Source: Gemmatimonadaceae bacterium
GTDB lineage: Bacteria > Gemmatimonadota > Gemmatimonadetes > Gemmatimonadales > Gemmatimonadaceae
Direction of reading: 5' to 3'
Assembly: GCA_020851455.1 (NCBI GenBank)
Contig: JADZCT010000029.1
Span: 62,001-126,000 of the forward strand
DNA: 64,000 bases
The notes under the pieces are model-generated. The model saw nothing but the letters and a program-made list of their open reading frames with translations. It was not told the DNA's origin and ran no database searches. Shown piece by piece: positions 42,920 to 51,744 of this stretch. Position 1 is the first letter of the stretch; every line of letters begins with the position of its first letter. A program made the position numbers and the translations under genes.

Positions 42920-44080
42920 ATGCTCGACTGCCTCACCCCACTGACCGAGAGCCAGCGCGCGATTCGCGATCTGGCGCGCGACTTTGCGCGGCGCGAACTG
43001 GCGCCGCATGCTGCCGCGTGGGACCGCGCAGCGCAGGCCGATCCCGCGATCCGTGCCAAGCTTGGCGAACTCGGCTTCCTGGGCATGACGCTGCCGGAGG
43101 AGTACGGCGGGCAGGGACTGGACATGCTCAGTCTTCTGCTCGCGATCGAGGAGATCGCGAGGGCCGACGCCTCGACCGCCATCCTCCTTTCCGTCCACAA
43201 CTCGCTTCCGACCCGCATGATCCTCAAGTTCGGCTCGGATGCGCAGAAGGCTGAATACCTGCCACGAATGGCGTCGGGCGAGTTGCTCGGCGCCTTCGCG
43301 CTTTCGGAGCCCGACGCCGGGTCCGACGCGTCGGCGGTAGCAACGCAGGCAGTTCGCAGCGGCGACCACTGGATCCTCAACGGGACCAAGGCGTGGGTGT
43401 CGAATGGGAACGTTGCCGACGTGATACTGACTCTCGCGCGCACCGATGCGCCCGACGCGAGGCGCGGGTCGCGGGGCATCTCGGCGTTCGTCGTCACGCC
43501 GGATTTGCCGGGGTTCAGCGTTGGCAAGAAGGAAGACAAGATGGGGATGCGGGCGTCGCCGACCGTTCAGTTGCGGTTCGATGACCTGCGCGTGCCATCC
43601 GGCCGGCTGCTTGGCGCGGAAGGCGACGGCTTCCACTATGCAATGCAGTCGCTCGAGTCGGGCCGGCTCGGCATCGCGGCGCAGTCGGTGGGCATCGCTC
43701 ACGCCGCGCTCGACCACGCGACCGCCTACGCCAGGGAGCGGCGGCAGTTCGGCAAGCCGCTCATCGAGTTCCAGTCCATGGAGTTCAAGCTCGCCGACAT
43801 GGCCACCCGCGTGCACTCCGCGCGCGCAATTCTCCATGCGACCGCCGGCGCCATAGACCGCGGCGAACCGGTGGGCGCGCACGCCGCCATGTGCAAGCTC
43901 GTGGCGAGCGAGGCCGCCATGTGGGTTACGACGCAGGCGATCCAGGTCTTTGGCGGCTACGGGTACGTGACCGACTACCCGGTGGAGCGCCTCTTCCGCG
44001 ACGCGAAGGTAACGGAGATATACGAAGGAACCTCGGAAATCCAGCGAATCGTCATCGGGCGCGCGGTCGCCGCCGGTTGA
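42920..44080 (+). CDS. Acyl-CoA dehydrogenase (short-chain type)
   Basis: 386 residues, ATG 12 bases after the dehydrogenase stop. Flavoenzyme of the butyryl/short-chain acyl-CoA dehydrogenase type: Leu-Pro-Glu-Glu-Tyr-Gly-Gly, Ala-Leu-Ser-Glu-Pro-Asp-Ala-Gly-Ser-Asp, Trp-Val-Ser-Asn-Gly, Arg-Arg-Gln-Phe-Gly-Lys-Pro-Leu, Gln-Val-Phe-Gly-Gly-Tyr-Gly-Tyr and the catalytic Glu in Ile-Tyr-Glu-Gly-Thr-Ser-Glu-Ile-Gln. Neighbours suggest beta-oxidation or branched-chain acyl-CoA oxidation. Confidence 0.94.
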   Translation: MLDCLTPLTESQRAIRDLARDFARRELAPHAAAWDRAAQADPAIRAKLGELGFLGMTLPEEYGGQGLDMLSLLLAIEEIARADASTAILLSVHNSLPTRMILKFGSDAQKAEYLPRMASGELLGAFALSEPDAGSDASAVATQAVRSGDHWILNGTKAWVSNGNVADVILTLARTDAPDARRGSRGISAFVVTPDLPGFSVGKKEDKMGMRASPTVQLRFDDLRVPSGRLLGAEGDGFHYAMQSLESGRLGIAAQSVGIAHAALDHATAYARERRQFGKPLIEFQSMEFKLADMATRVHSARAILHATAGAIDRGEPVGAHAAMCKLVASEAAMWVTTQAIQVFGGYGYVTDYPVERLFRDAKVTEIYEGTSEIQRIVIGRAVAAG

Positions 44081-44129
44081 CCGTTCGCGTCATCTGACAC
44101 TCGCAACCGATCACCAGCGGAACCATTCC

Positions 44130-45206
44130 ATGAGACTCTTCGAAAGCATCGTCGAGCAGGGCCACGAGCAGGTCGTCACCTGCTTCGACAAGGCGTCCGG
44201 CTACAAGGGCATCATCGCCATCCACGACACGACCCTTGGCCCGGCGCTTGGCGGCACACGGCTGTGGAACTACAGGACGGAAGACGAAGCGTTCTTCGAT
44301 GTGCTCCGTCTTGCGCGGGGAATGACGTACAAGAATGCCGTCGCGGGGCTCAACTTGGGCGGCGGAAAGGCGGTGATCATCGCCGACAACCCATCGGCGA
44401 ACCGCGAGCTCATCTTCCGCGCGCACGGCCGCTTCGTCGAGTCGCTTGGGGGCCGTTACGTTACCGCGGAGGACGTCGGCACGAGCCCGTCCGACATGGA
44501 CTACGTGCGGATGGAGACAGACTACGTTGCGGGGCTCGCCACCAAGTCGGGCGACCCGTCGCCAGTCACCGCGCACGGCGTGTTCCGCTCCATCGAGGCG
44601 TCCGCCAGGTGGCGCTGGGGTTCTCCGTCGCTCGCCGGCAAGACGGTGATCGTGCAGGGACTCGGCCACGTAGGCCGCTACCTCTGCAAGGAGCTTCATG
44701 AAGCCGGCGCGAAGCTCGTCGTGGCCGATATCCGCCAGGATAAGGTTGACCAGGTCGTGAAGGAATTCGGCGCGCGCGCCACGACCGATGCGAACGTGTA
44801 CGGCGAGAAGGGCGACATCTTCGCGCCCTGCGCGCTCGGCGCGATCATCAACGACGACACGATTCCACAGCTCAGGGTCGAGATCGTCTGCGGCGCCGCG
44901 AACAACCAGCTCCTCGATGCGGCGAAGCATGGCGAGGCCCTGGACAAGCGGAACATACTGTACGCTCCCGACTACGTCGCGAACGCCGGCGGCGTGATCA
45001 ACGTTTACAGCGAACTCGCCGGCTGGTCGAGCGAACGGTCGCTCCGCAAGGCGGACGAAATCTTCGACACTATCCTGGGCGTGTACGCGATCGCCAAGGA
45101 GCAGGGGATCCTCACTTACCTCGCGGCCGATCGGCTCGCCGAGCGTCGGTTGAAGGCGGTCGGATCCCTCACCCGCACGTGGCCCCAGTGGCCGCGCAAG
45201 GGCTGA
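44130..45206 (+). CDS. Glu/Leu/Phe/Val dehydrogenase
   Basis: 358 residues. NAD-dependent deaminating dehydrogenase of the leucine/valine/phenylalanine dehydrogenase branch: Gly-Pro-Ala-Leu-Gly-Gly-Thr-Arg, the catalytic Lys in Tyr-Lys-Asn-Ala-Val-Ala-Gly, the Gly-Gly-Gly-Lys-Ala substrate loop and Gly-Leu-Gly-His-Val-Gly-Arg for the cofactor. Beside acyl-CoA dehydrogenase and thiolase it may feed branched-chain amino acids to CoA esters. Its stop overlaps the start of rpiB by one base (TGATG). Confidence 0.92.
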   Translation: MRLFESIVEQGHEQVVTCFDKASGYKGIIAIHDTTLGPALGGTRLWNYRTEDEAFFDVLRLARGMTYKNAVAGLNLGGGKAVIIADNPSANRELIFRAHGRFVESLGGRYVTAEDVGTSPSDMDYVRMETDYVAGLATKSGDPSPVTAHGVFRSIEASARWRWGSPSLAGKTVIVQGLGHVGRYLCKELHEAGAKLVVADIRQDKVDQVVKEFGARATTDANVYGEKGDIFAPCALGAIINDDTIPQLRVEIVCGAANNQLLDAAKHGEALDKRNILYAPDYVANAGGVINVYSELAGWSSERSLRKADEIFDTILGVYAIAKEQGILTYLAADRLAERRLKAVGSLTRTWPQWPRKG

Positions 45207-45652
45207 TGGCCGAGCGCATCCCGATCGCCTCGGACCATGCCGGGTTCGAGATGAAGGAGAAGCTCAAGGCCGTGCTCGCTGCGAAGGGGTTCGAGGTGCA
45301 GGACCTCGGCACGAACTCGGCGGCGAGCGCCGATTATCCCGATTACGCGCACGCGCTGGCCCGCGAAATCGAGAAGGGCGGGGCGAAACGCGGGGTGCTG
45401 CTCTGCGGCACCGGGCTAGGCATGGCGTACGCGGCCAACCGGCATGCGCACGTGCGGGCGGCGGTGGCATGGACGCCCGAGATCGCCGAGCTTGCCCGGA
45501 GGCACAACGACGCGAACGTCCTGTCGCTGCCTGCGCGATTCGTGTCTGAAACCGATGCGGAAGCGATCCTGGCTGCGTTTCTGTCCACGCCGTTTGACGG
45601 CGGCCGGCACGAGGCGCGTATCCGGAAAATCGAACTTGGAGACGAGCAATGA
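45206..45652 (+). CDS. rpiB: Ribose 5-phosphate isomerase B
   Basis: 148 residues from ATG 45206. RpiB interconverts ribose 5-phosphate and ribulose 5-phosphate. It shows Ala-Ser-Asp-His-Ala-Gly-Phe near the start, catalytic Cys in [10 protein letters not shown] and Arg-His-Asn-Asp-Ala-Asn-Val-Leu. Overlaps glyA by four bases; the rpiB-glyA pair is common in bacteria. It links ribose supply to the one-carbon step. Confidence 0.95.
   Translation: MAERIPIASDHAGFEMKEKLKAVLAAKGFEVQDLGTNSAASADYPDYAHALAREIEKGGAKRGVLLCGTGLGMAYAANRHAHVRAAVAWTPEIAELARRHNDANVLSLPARFVSETDAEAILAAFLSTPFDGGRHEARIRKIELGDEQ
45638..45641 (+). promoter_or_regulatory. Ribosome-binding site of glyA
   Basis: GGAG seven bases before ATG 45649, inside the end of rpiB, confirming the overlapping start. 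Confidence 0.65.
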
Positions 45653-46926
45653 AAGGATGGAGCGATTGGGGTCGTGTCACGCCCGGCAAGGCGCTGAGCG
45701 CGGTTGACCCGGAGATTGCGAAGCTCATTGCGGAGGAGACCGCCAGGCAGGCGAACGGTATCGAGCTCATCGCGAGCGAGAACTTCGTCTCGCCCGCGGT
45801 GCTGGAGGCGATGGGATCGCCCCTGACCAACACGTACGCCGAGGGACTGCCGGGCAAGCGGTATTACGGCGGGTGCGAGGTGGTGGATAAGATCGAGCAG
45901 ATCGCGATTGACCGCGCGAAGAGGCTCTTCGGCGCCGAGCACGCGAACGTGCAGGCGCATTCGGGCGCGCAGGCCAACGCCGCCGTATACCTGGCATTCC
46001 TCAAGCCGGGCGATACGGTGCTGGGACTCGACCTTTCGCAGGGCGGCCACCTCACGCACGGCTCGCCCGTAAACTTTTCCGGCCTCCTGTATCGTGCCGT
46101 TCACTACGGCGTAAACGACGACGGCGTCATTGACATGGACCGCGTGCGCGCCGCGGCGCACGAGCACGGCCCGCGGATGATCATTGCCGGTTACAGTGCC
46201 TACTCCCGCGTGCTCGACTTTGCCGCGTTCGCCGGGATCGCGAAGGAAGTGGACGCCATACTGATGGTTGACATGGCGCATTTCGCCGGCCTCGTCGCGA
46301 CGGGTGTGTATCCCTCGCCCGTCCCGCACGCGGACGTCGTCACCACCACTACGCACAAGACGCTCCGCGGGCCGCGGGGCGGCCTCATACTCTGCAAGGC
46401 CGAGCATGCGAAGGCGATAGACAAGGCGATGTTTCCCGGCACTCAGGGTGGCCCGCTCGAGCACGTGATCGCCGCCAAGGCGGTGTCGTTTCACGAGGCG
46501 CTGGATCCCTCGTTCGCCGACTACTGCCGCGCGGTCGTCGCGAATGCGCGCGCACTGGCCGCCGCGCTCGGCAACCACGGCTTCCACATCGTGAGCGGCG
46601 GCACCGACAATCACCTCATGCTCGTGGACCTCAGGTCGAAGGGCCTAACCGGCAAGATCGCCGAGGAGGCGCTGGACAAGGCCGGGATCACCGTCAACAA
46701 GAACACCGTGCCGCGCGAGACCCAATCGCCGTTCGTGACGAGCGGAATCCGCATCGGCACGCCCGCGGCCACAACGCGCGGCATGGGTGTGCGCGAGATG
46801 GAGGAGGTGGCCGCGCTGATCAACACAGTGCTGGGCGCGCCTGCCGACGCCGGTGTGCACGCGAAGGTGCGTGAGCAGGTGCGCGCTCTTGCGGCGCGCT
46901 TTCCCCTGTACGGTGCCGCGGGATGA
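45649..46926 (+). CDS. glyA: Serine hydroxymethyltransferase
   Basis: 425 residues. PLP enzyme making glycine and methylene-THF from serine. The PLP Lys is in [14 protein letters not shown]; Ile-Ala-Ser-Glu-Asn-Phe, Tyr-Tyr-Gly-Gly-Cys and Val-Asp-Met-Ala-His-Phe-Ala-Gly are all intact. Starts by ATGA overlap with rpiB. The frameshifted secreted-protein gene follows after 114 bases. Confidence 0.97.
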   Translation: MKGWSDWGRVTPGKALSAVDPEIAKLIAEETARQANGIELIASENFVSPAVLEAMGSPLTNTYAEGLPGKRYYGGCEVVDKIEQIAIDRAKRLFGAEHANVQAHSGAQANAAVYLAFLKPGDTVLGLDLSQGGHLTHGSPVNFSGLLYRAVHYGVNDDGVIDMDRVRAAAHEHGPRMIIAGYSAYSRVLDFAAFAGIAKEVDAILMVDMAHFAGLVATGVYPSPVPHADVVTTTTHKTLRGPRGGLILCKAEHAKAIDKAMFPGTQGGPLEHVIAAKAVSFHEALDPSFADYCRAVVANARALAAALGNHGFHIVSGGTDNHLMLVDLRSKGLTGKIAEEALDKAGITVNKNTVPRETQSPFVTSGIRIGTPAATTRGMGVREMEEVAALINTVLGAPADAGVHAKVREQVRALAARFPLYGAAG

Positions 46927-47028
46927 GGAGTGGCGCGGGGCGCCCGGAACTGCTACTATTGCGCGGCAATCGGCGGCCCGCTGTGGCGCGTCGAGAGAGC
47001 GGGCTTCGCTGCGACCCTACCTGCCTAC

Positions 47029-47034
47029 GGAGGG
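47029..47034 (+). promoter_or_regulatory. Ribosome-binding site of the frameshifted gene
   Basis: GGAGGG six bases before ATG 47041, showing that the broken gene had a proper start. Confidence 0.7.
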
Positions 47035-47040
47035 ATGCAC

Positions 47041-47524
47041 ATGCGTACGAGGGGAGCTCTCGTCGGATTGCTTGCATGCACCGGCGGCGCCGTCATGCCG
47101 CGGGCCGCTCAAGGCAACGTGGGCGAAACGCCACGCGATGCGCGGTACGAGTTCACGGCGCATGTCGGGAACGGCGACGCGGTACGAGGCACCATCCGCC
47201 TGTACTAAGGACAGCGCCTTCGTCACGACCGAATACGGAGTGGACTGCAAGCCGGAACGGTCCGGGATCCCGAGCCCCGGTGTTGCGCGTTTCGACTGCC
47301 TTGCTGCCGGACGGTACGACAGGCTGACAATATATCTGGACAAGAAGCTTGTGGCGAACTCCAGGTGGGCGTCGTCCATCAGCGAGCCGAAACAGGTCGC
47401 GGAGTGCGAAGCGTATAAGGTGGACTCGCTTGGCAGGCGCGCGGGCTGCGCGAAGACCGTGACGCGGATTGTGTACGTGTCCAAGGTATTGCGCGGCACC
47501 CTTGTAGTGGTGGCATTGAAGTGA
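47041..47524 (+). pseudogene. Secreted protein gene broken by a frameshift
   Basis: From ATG 47041 (good GGAGGG site) 55 codons run with an N-terminal export signal (about 1-22) and a beta strand (Tyr-Glu-Phe-Thr-Ala-His-Val), then stop at TAA 47206-47208. In another frame the sequence resumes at once with Lys-Asp-Ser-Ala-Phe-Val-Thr-Thr-Glu-Tyr-Gly-Val and continues to TGA 47522-47524, giving about 160 residues in all with Cys residues and a C-terminal beta strand pair. A single missing base near 47205 explains it. It is real decay or a sequencing/assembly error. Function unknown. Confidence 0.75.
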
Positions 47525-47574
47525 CGCAAGAGGGACACCCCCTGCCGGCGCGATCGTATACGCCATCGCCATCA

Positions 47575-47596
47575 CTGTTCTACAGGCAGTAAACAG
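47575..47596. other. Inverted repeat before the CocE-like gene
   Basis: CTGTT and AACAG face each other across 12 bases in the 155-base gap before the hydrolase gene. This may be an operator, or chance. Confidence 0.2.
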
Positions 47597-47666
47597 GGGC
47601 CGAGACGGACGGCATCGCCGTGAAGCTCACGGACGCGGCGAGCAGGCCACCCGTCAAACACATAGC

Positions 47667-47671
47667 GGAGG
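47667..47671 (+). promoter_or_regulatory. Ribosome-binding site deciding the hydrolase start
   Basis: GGAGG eight bases before ATG 47680; a frame open 20 codons further upstream is less likely translated. Confidence 0.75.
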
Positions 47672-47679
47672 TTGCCACC

Positions 47680-49554
47680 ATGCGTTGTGTGCCCCTTGGA
47701 ATTGTGGCTGTGACGCTCACGCTTGTGCTGTCGTCCGGTTCTGCCGCGGCGCACGCGCAACAGGAGGCACGCCACTCACCAGAGCCCGACTCCGTGACAC
47801 ACGACTGCCGCAACCTGATGGTCCCGATGCGCGATGGCGTGCGCCTTCACACGCGTATCTGCGAAATGCGCGGTGCCAGCGAACCGTTACCGATCCTCCT
47901 CCTGCGGACACCGTACGGCATTGACGGCCTGATGGATATCGGCGGTACGCTGCAGGCGCTCACCGGCGACGGCTATCAATTCGTCTCACAGGACAGTCGG
48001 GGCCGCAACAAGAGCGAGGGTGTCTTCACGATGGTCGAGCCACTCCGGCGTTTGGGGGATGCCCGCCAGACCGACGAAAGCACCGACGCCTACGACACTA
48101 TTGACTGGCTCGTGAAGAACGTACGGAACAACAACGGCCGGGTGGGGATGTGGGGGGTGTCGTACGATGGCTTCCTCACGACGATGGCCGGCGTCAACCC
48201 GCACCCGGCGCTCAAGGCAATCTCGCCGCAGGCGCCGGTAGCCGATATGTGGATGGGCGACGACTTCTTTCATCAAGGGGCGTTCCGCCTGTCGTACGGT
48301 TTCGAGTACTCGGCGATGATGGAACTCTCGAGCGACCAGTCGGTGCCGGTTCCGATCGGTGCGTGGGATACGTATCAGTGGTACCTTGACCTTGGCCCGC
48401 TGTCCAACATTGACCGCAGGTACCTCAAGGGAAAGGCACCGACGTGGACCGCGTTCGTCACCCATCCCACGTACGACGCGTTCTGGCAGGCGCGCGCGGT
48501 GCAAGCGCAACTGCAACGGGCTGATGTGGCGACTCTCACGGTTGGCGGGTGGTGGGACCAGGAGGATCGCTTCGGGCCGCTTGCGACTTACCGGGCACTG
48601 GAGAGATCGGATTCAGCCGGGCGCAACTTCCTTGTGATGGGCCCGTGGATGCACGGGGGGTGGCGGGAGCCGGAAGCCCGGATTCCGGTGGTTGATCCTG
48701 GGACAGCCGACGGGTACCTGCGAAGCATCGAGCGCGCTTTCTTCGCGAAGTACCTGAAGAATGAGTCCGGTGTGACGGTACCCGAGGCCGAACTTTATGA
48801 CGCTGGAGCGCGCGAGTGGCGCACGTTTCAAACGTGGCCGCCGCGTGAGCATGTTGCGCAGAAAAATCTCTACCTGCGTGCGGGCGGCCTGCTGTCCTTC
48901 GATCCGCCGACCCCGGGCGAAACCGCCTTCGACCAGTTCGTATCTGACCCCGCTCGCCCTGTGCCGTACCGGGCACGACCCGTGGAGGAGACTTATAACA
49001 AGCGCGGGTCGCACTGGTATAAATGGGAGGCTGCGGACCAGCGATTCGTGGACGGCCGGCCCGACGTCCTGACGTACCGTTCAGGGTTACTCGCAGAAGA
49101 TGTGACCATTGCAGGCGACGTTATCGCTCGCCTGGTCGCCGCCACTACGGGGCGCGACGCCGATTGGGTGGTTAAGCTGATTGACGTCTTCCCCGACAGT
49201 ATGCCCGGTCAGTGGGAGCAGGGCGGCTATGAGCTGATGGTCGCGCACGACATCCTGCGCGGCCGTTACCGGAAGAGCTTCACGGACCCTGAACCGCTGC
49301 AGCCGAACACCGCGACGCAGTTTACCGTGGACCTTCACCAGCAGGCATACACGTTCCGGAAAGGTCATCGTATGATGGTGCAGGTGCAGAGTACGTGGTT
49401 CCCCCTCTACGACCGGAATCCGCAGAGCTGGGTGCCGAACATTTTCGAGGCGCGGGCGGTTGACTACAAGGCCGAGACGCATCGCGTGTGGCACGCGCCG
49501 TCGCGGGCGTCGCGGATCGAGGTGAGCGTGCTGACGGGGCCAGCGGGCGGTTGA
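47680..49554 (+). CDS. Exported CocE/NonD-family (X-Pro peptidase S15-like) hydrolase
   Basis: 624 residues from ATG 47680. A Sec signal (about 1-25, ending near Ala-His-Ala-Gln-Gln) precedes the alpha/beta hydrolase: Met-Arg-Asp-Gly-Val-Arg-Leu-His, nucleophile Ser in Gly-Val-Ser-Tyr-Asp-Gly, catalytic Asp in the Asp-x-Arg loop region and His in Gly-Pro-Trp-Met-His-Gly-Gly-Trp, then the jellyroll-type C-terminal domain. Alpha-amino-acid ester hydrolases and cocaine esterase belong here; it may act on periplasmic peptides or esters. Flanked by a broken gene and a hairpin. Confidence 0.92.
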   Translation: MRCVPLGIVAVTLTLVLSSGSAAAHAQQEARHSPEPDSVTHDCRNLMVPMRDGVRLHTRICEMRGASEPLPILLLRTPYGIDGLMDIGGTLQALTGDGYQFVSQDSRGRNKSEGVFTMVEPLRRLGDARQTDESTDAYDTIDWLVKNVRNNNGRVGMWGVSYDGFLTTMAGVNPHPALKAISPQAPVADMWMGDDFFHQGAFRLSYGFEYSAMMELSSDQSVPVPIGAWDTYQWYLDLGPLSNIDRRYLKGKAPTWTAFVTHPTYDAFWQARAVQAQLQRADVATLTVGGWWDQEDRFGPLATYRALERSDSAGRNFLVMGPWMHGGWREPEARIPVVDPGTADGYLRSIERAFFAKYLKNESGVTVPEAELYDAGAREWRTFQTWPPREHVAQKNLYLRAGGLLSFDPPTPGETAFDQFVSDPARPVPYRARPVEETYNKRGSHWYKWEAADQRFVDGRPDVLTYRSGLLAEDVTIAGDVIARLVAATTGRDADWVVKLIDVFPDSMPGQWEQGGYELMVAHDILRGRYRKSFTDPEPLQPNTATQFTVDLHQQAYTFRKGHRMMVQVQSTWFPLYDRNPQSWVPNIFEARAVDYKAETHRVWHAPSRASRIEVSVLTGPAGG

Positions 49555-49559
49555 CCAAG

Positions 49560-49611
49560 CCGGCGCCAGGGCACTCAATCCCCGCTATTTCATTGAGCCG
49601 CCTGGCACCGG
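49560..49611. terminator. Nested inverted repeat between convergent genes
   Basis: CCGGCGCCAGG pairs with CCTGGCACCGG (10 of 11) and, inside it, CTCAAT pairs with ATTGAG, around a 12-base loop. It lies exactly between the hydrolase stop and the TPR-fragment stop, so a bidirectional terminator is likely. There is no T-run. Confidence 0.65.
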
Positions 49612-50481
49612 TTAGCCCTCCTTGCGCCGCAGGTATGCGAGCCGTTTGCGCGCCGCCGTTACCATCGGCTGAAGATCGGGATCGGCGTGGCTCCAGAGCG
49701 CCACGAAGCTCGAGTAGTGTTGGATCGCGCGGGCGCGGTCACCCCTTGCATCATACAGCTCGGCGAGGCGCTTGTGGGCGATGGCCGGCAAGTCGTACGG
49801 ATCCTCGTTATCGGAGGTGTACCACGAGAGCATCTGTCCTGGCGCCTTTCGCTTGAGGTTCAGTTCGAGGTACGCAATTGCCGAGTCAGCCATGCCTGCT
49901 TCGTCGAACGCCCGCGCGAGCGGAGCGGTGGCGTCGCCGGCATTGACTCCGAGCGCCGCGCGGGCGGCAACGACCTTGCGCAACGACGCGATGGCATCCT
50001 TGGGCCGCCGCTCGGCGAGCGCGATCACACCGTCTACCCGCGGTTGCGTGAAGCGCTTTGAATCGGGTGAACTAGCTGAGGAGTCTTCGGCAAGCATGGC
50101 ACTGCGCACGTCGCGTGCCCAGTTCGGCAGGCCGGCGAGGGCGAAAGCAGCGGCCACCAGCGAGTACGGCCTTCTAACGGGGGGAAGCCGTCGCCAATCG
50201 GGCAACTTCGTGATGGCCTCCAGCTCCTTGCCGATGCTGTCTGCATTTGCCCCGTGGAGCAGTGCCACGCGCAGGCCAAACAAGCGAGTGTACACATCGG
50301 AGCCAGGGGATGGCTTGGCGTACGCCCGCGCGAAGAAGGGCGCGTACACGGCGCTTGCCTCCCTGAGCTGTCCCGTCGCGACGAGCACGGGCCCCAGTGT
50401 GGCGACTGGGGCAGTGGATCTGGTGGCGGGATCCTGCGAGCGTGCAAGCGCGCGGGCGTACGCCACAGTGCCGGTCACCAC
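49612..50481 (-). pseudogene. Fragment of a TPR-containing protein (likely remnant)
   Basis: 289 residues from GTG 50481. It consists only of TPR-like helix pairs (Ala-Glu-Leu-Tyr-Asp-Ala-Arg-Gly-Asp-Arg-Ala-Arg-Ala-Ile-Gln-His-Tyr is canonical) and ends Arg-Arg-Lys-Glu-Gly. Such tails occur in Ser/Thr kinases and LuxR-type or BTAD regulators of this lineage; no N-terminal domain, signal peptide or good start is present. I therefore think it is the truncated 3' end of a larger gene; it could still be expressed as a small soluble TPR protein. Confidence 0.5.
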
Positions 50482-50630
50482 CGTGCCGCGATGCAGCAGG
50501 ATCGCCCCCCTGCATCGGCCGGACGCGAAGAACGTACGATTTCGCCGGAGAGGACGCCAGCCTGCTCTGCCCCGCCGGTACCCCGCCGATACTTATCATG
50601 CACGGGCGTCCCCATCTCAATCCACGCCAG

Positions 50631-51707
50631 ATGATCTGCCACCGCACCCAGTCCCGCACCGCCGGTTCCATCGTACCGTGTTTCGCGACCGCCCTCCGGC
50701 GGCCTGCGGTCGCGCTCGCCCTCTGTGCGCTCGCCGCCCAGGCCGCCCGCGCGCAGCAGGCCCAGCCATCGGTTTCCGTGAGCGGCGTCGTCTATGCACA
50801 CTACGCCTTCCAACTGAGCGACACCGCCAACCACGCGAACGCGTTCGACATCACGCGCGCGCTGATGAGCGTGAACGGCAAGTTTGCCGGCGGCCTCACG
50901 GCGCGCGTGAGCAGCGACATCTACCGCGCCGCCGACAGCTCCACCGTTTTCCGCCTTAAGTTCGCATACCTGGCATGGACCCCGGACGGGAGCCACCTCA
51001 CATACCGCTTCGGGCTCACGCAGACCCTGTGGATTGACTACGCCGACCAGCTCTGGGACTACCGCATGCAGGGCCCCACCGTCCTCGACCGGAACGGGAT
51101 CCTCTTCCCGGCGGACTTCGGGGCTGCCGTTGACGGCAGCTTTCGCCACGACGGGCTCACCTTCCAGGCCGGCATCTACGACGGCGAAGGATACGCCAGG
51201 GGCACGGGCGACCGGCACAAGGACGTTTCGGCACGCGCGTCGGTGCGGCTCCTCGACTCGGACGACTCGAGTCGCGTCGGGGGCCTCCGGCTGACCGCGT
51301 TCGCGCTGCTGGGCACGCCGTCAGGCGGTGGCACGCGCAACCGCTATACCGGACAGGTGTCGTGGCGCGCCAGGCGCCTCACGCTGGGAGGCGAGTTTAC
51401 CATCGCCAGCGATTCCGTGCGGACGGCGCGCGTAACGAGTCGCGAGAGCAGCGCCATCAGCGCCTTCGGTGTTCTCAGGCTTTCCGAGAGCAAGGCGGCG
51501 CTCGTGCTCCGTACCGACATCTACGACCCGAATACGGGGAAGGGCGGCGACAGGCAGACGCGGTTCATCGCCGGCGTATCGTACCAGGTCACGCCGAACT
51601 GGCGCACGATGCTCGACCTCGACCGAGTCTCCTACGAGGGAACGCCAGACGCCGCGCAGCAGGCGCGGCGCTCGACGCTCTACTTCCACAACCAGCTGGT
51701 GTTCTAG
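50631..51707 (+). CDS. Outer-membrane beta-barrel (porin-like) protein
   Basis: 358 residues from ATG 50631 (ATG 50598 possible). A Sec signal ends at Ala-Arg-Ala-Gln-Gln (about 42). The rest alternates short hydrophobic/polar strands, with Gly and aromatic girdle residues, and ends in Phe (Asn-Gln-Leu-Val-Phe), as needed for BAM insertion. It resembles phosphate-selective or general porins (OprP/O-like). No ribosome site is obvious. Its neighbours are a TPR remnant (-) and the efflux operon (convergent). Confidence 0.8.
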   Translation: MICHRTQSRTAGSIVPCFATALRRPAVALALCALAAQAARAQQAQPSVSVSGVVYAHYAFQLSDTANHANAFDITRALMSVNGKFAGGLTARVSSDIYRAADSSTVFRLKFAYLAWTPDGSHLTYRFGLTQTLWIDYADQLWDYRMQGPTVLDRNGILFPADFGAAVDGSFRHDGLTFQAGIYDGEGYARGTGDRHKDVSARASVRLLDSDDSSRVGGLRLTAFALLGTPSGGGTRNRYTGQVSWRARRLTLGGEFTIASDSVRTARVTSRESSAISAFGVLRLSESKAALVLRTDIYDPNTGKGGDRQTRFIAGVSYQVTPNWRTMLDLDRVSYEGTPDAAQQARRSTLYFHNQLVF

Positions 51708-51744
51708 CGACCTCCACGACGATCCGGCGTTGCAGCCAGCGCTC

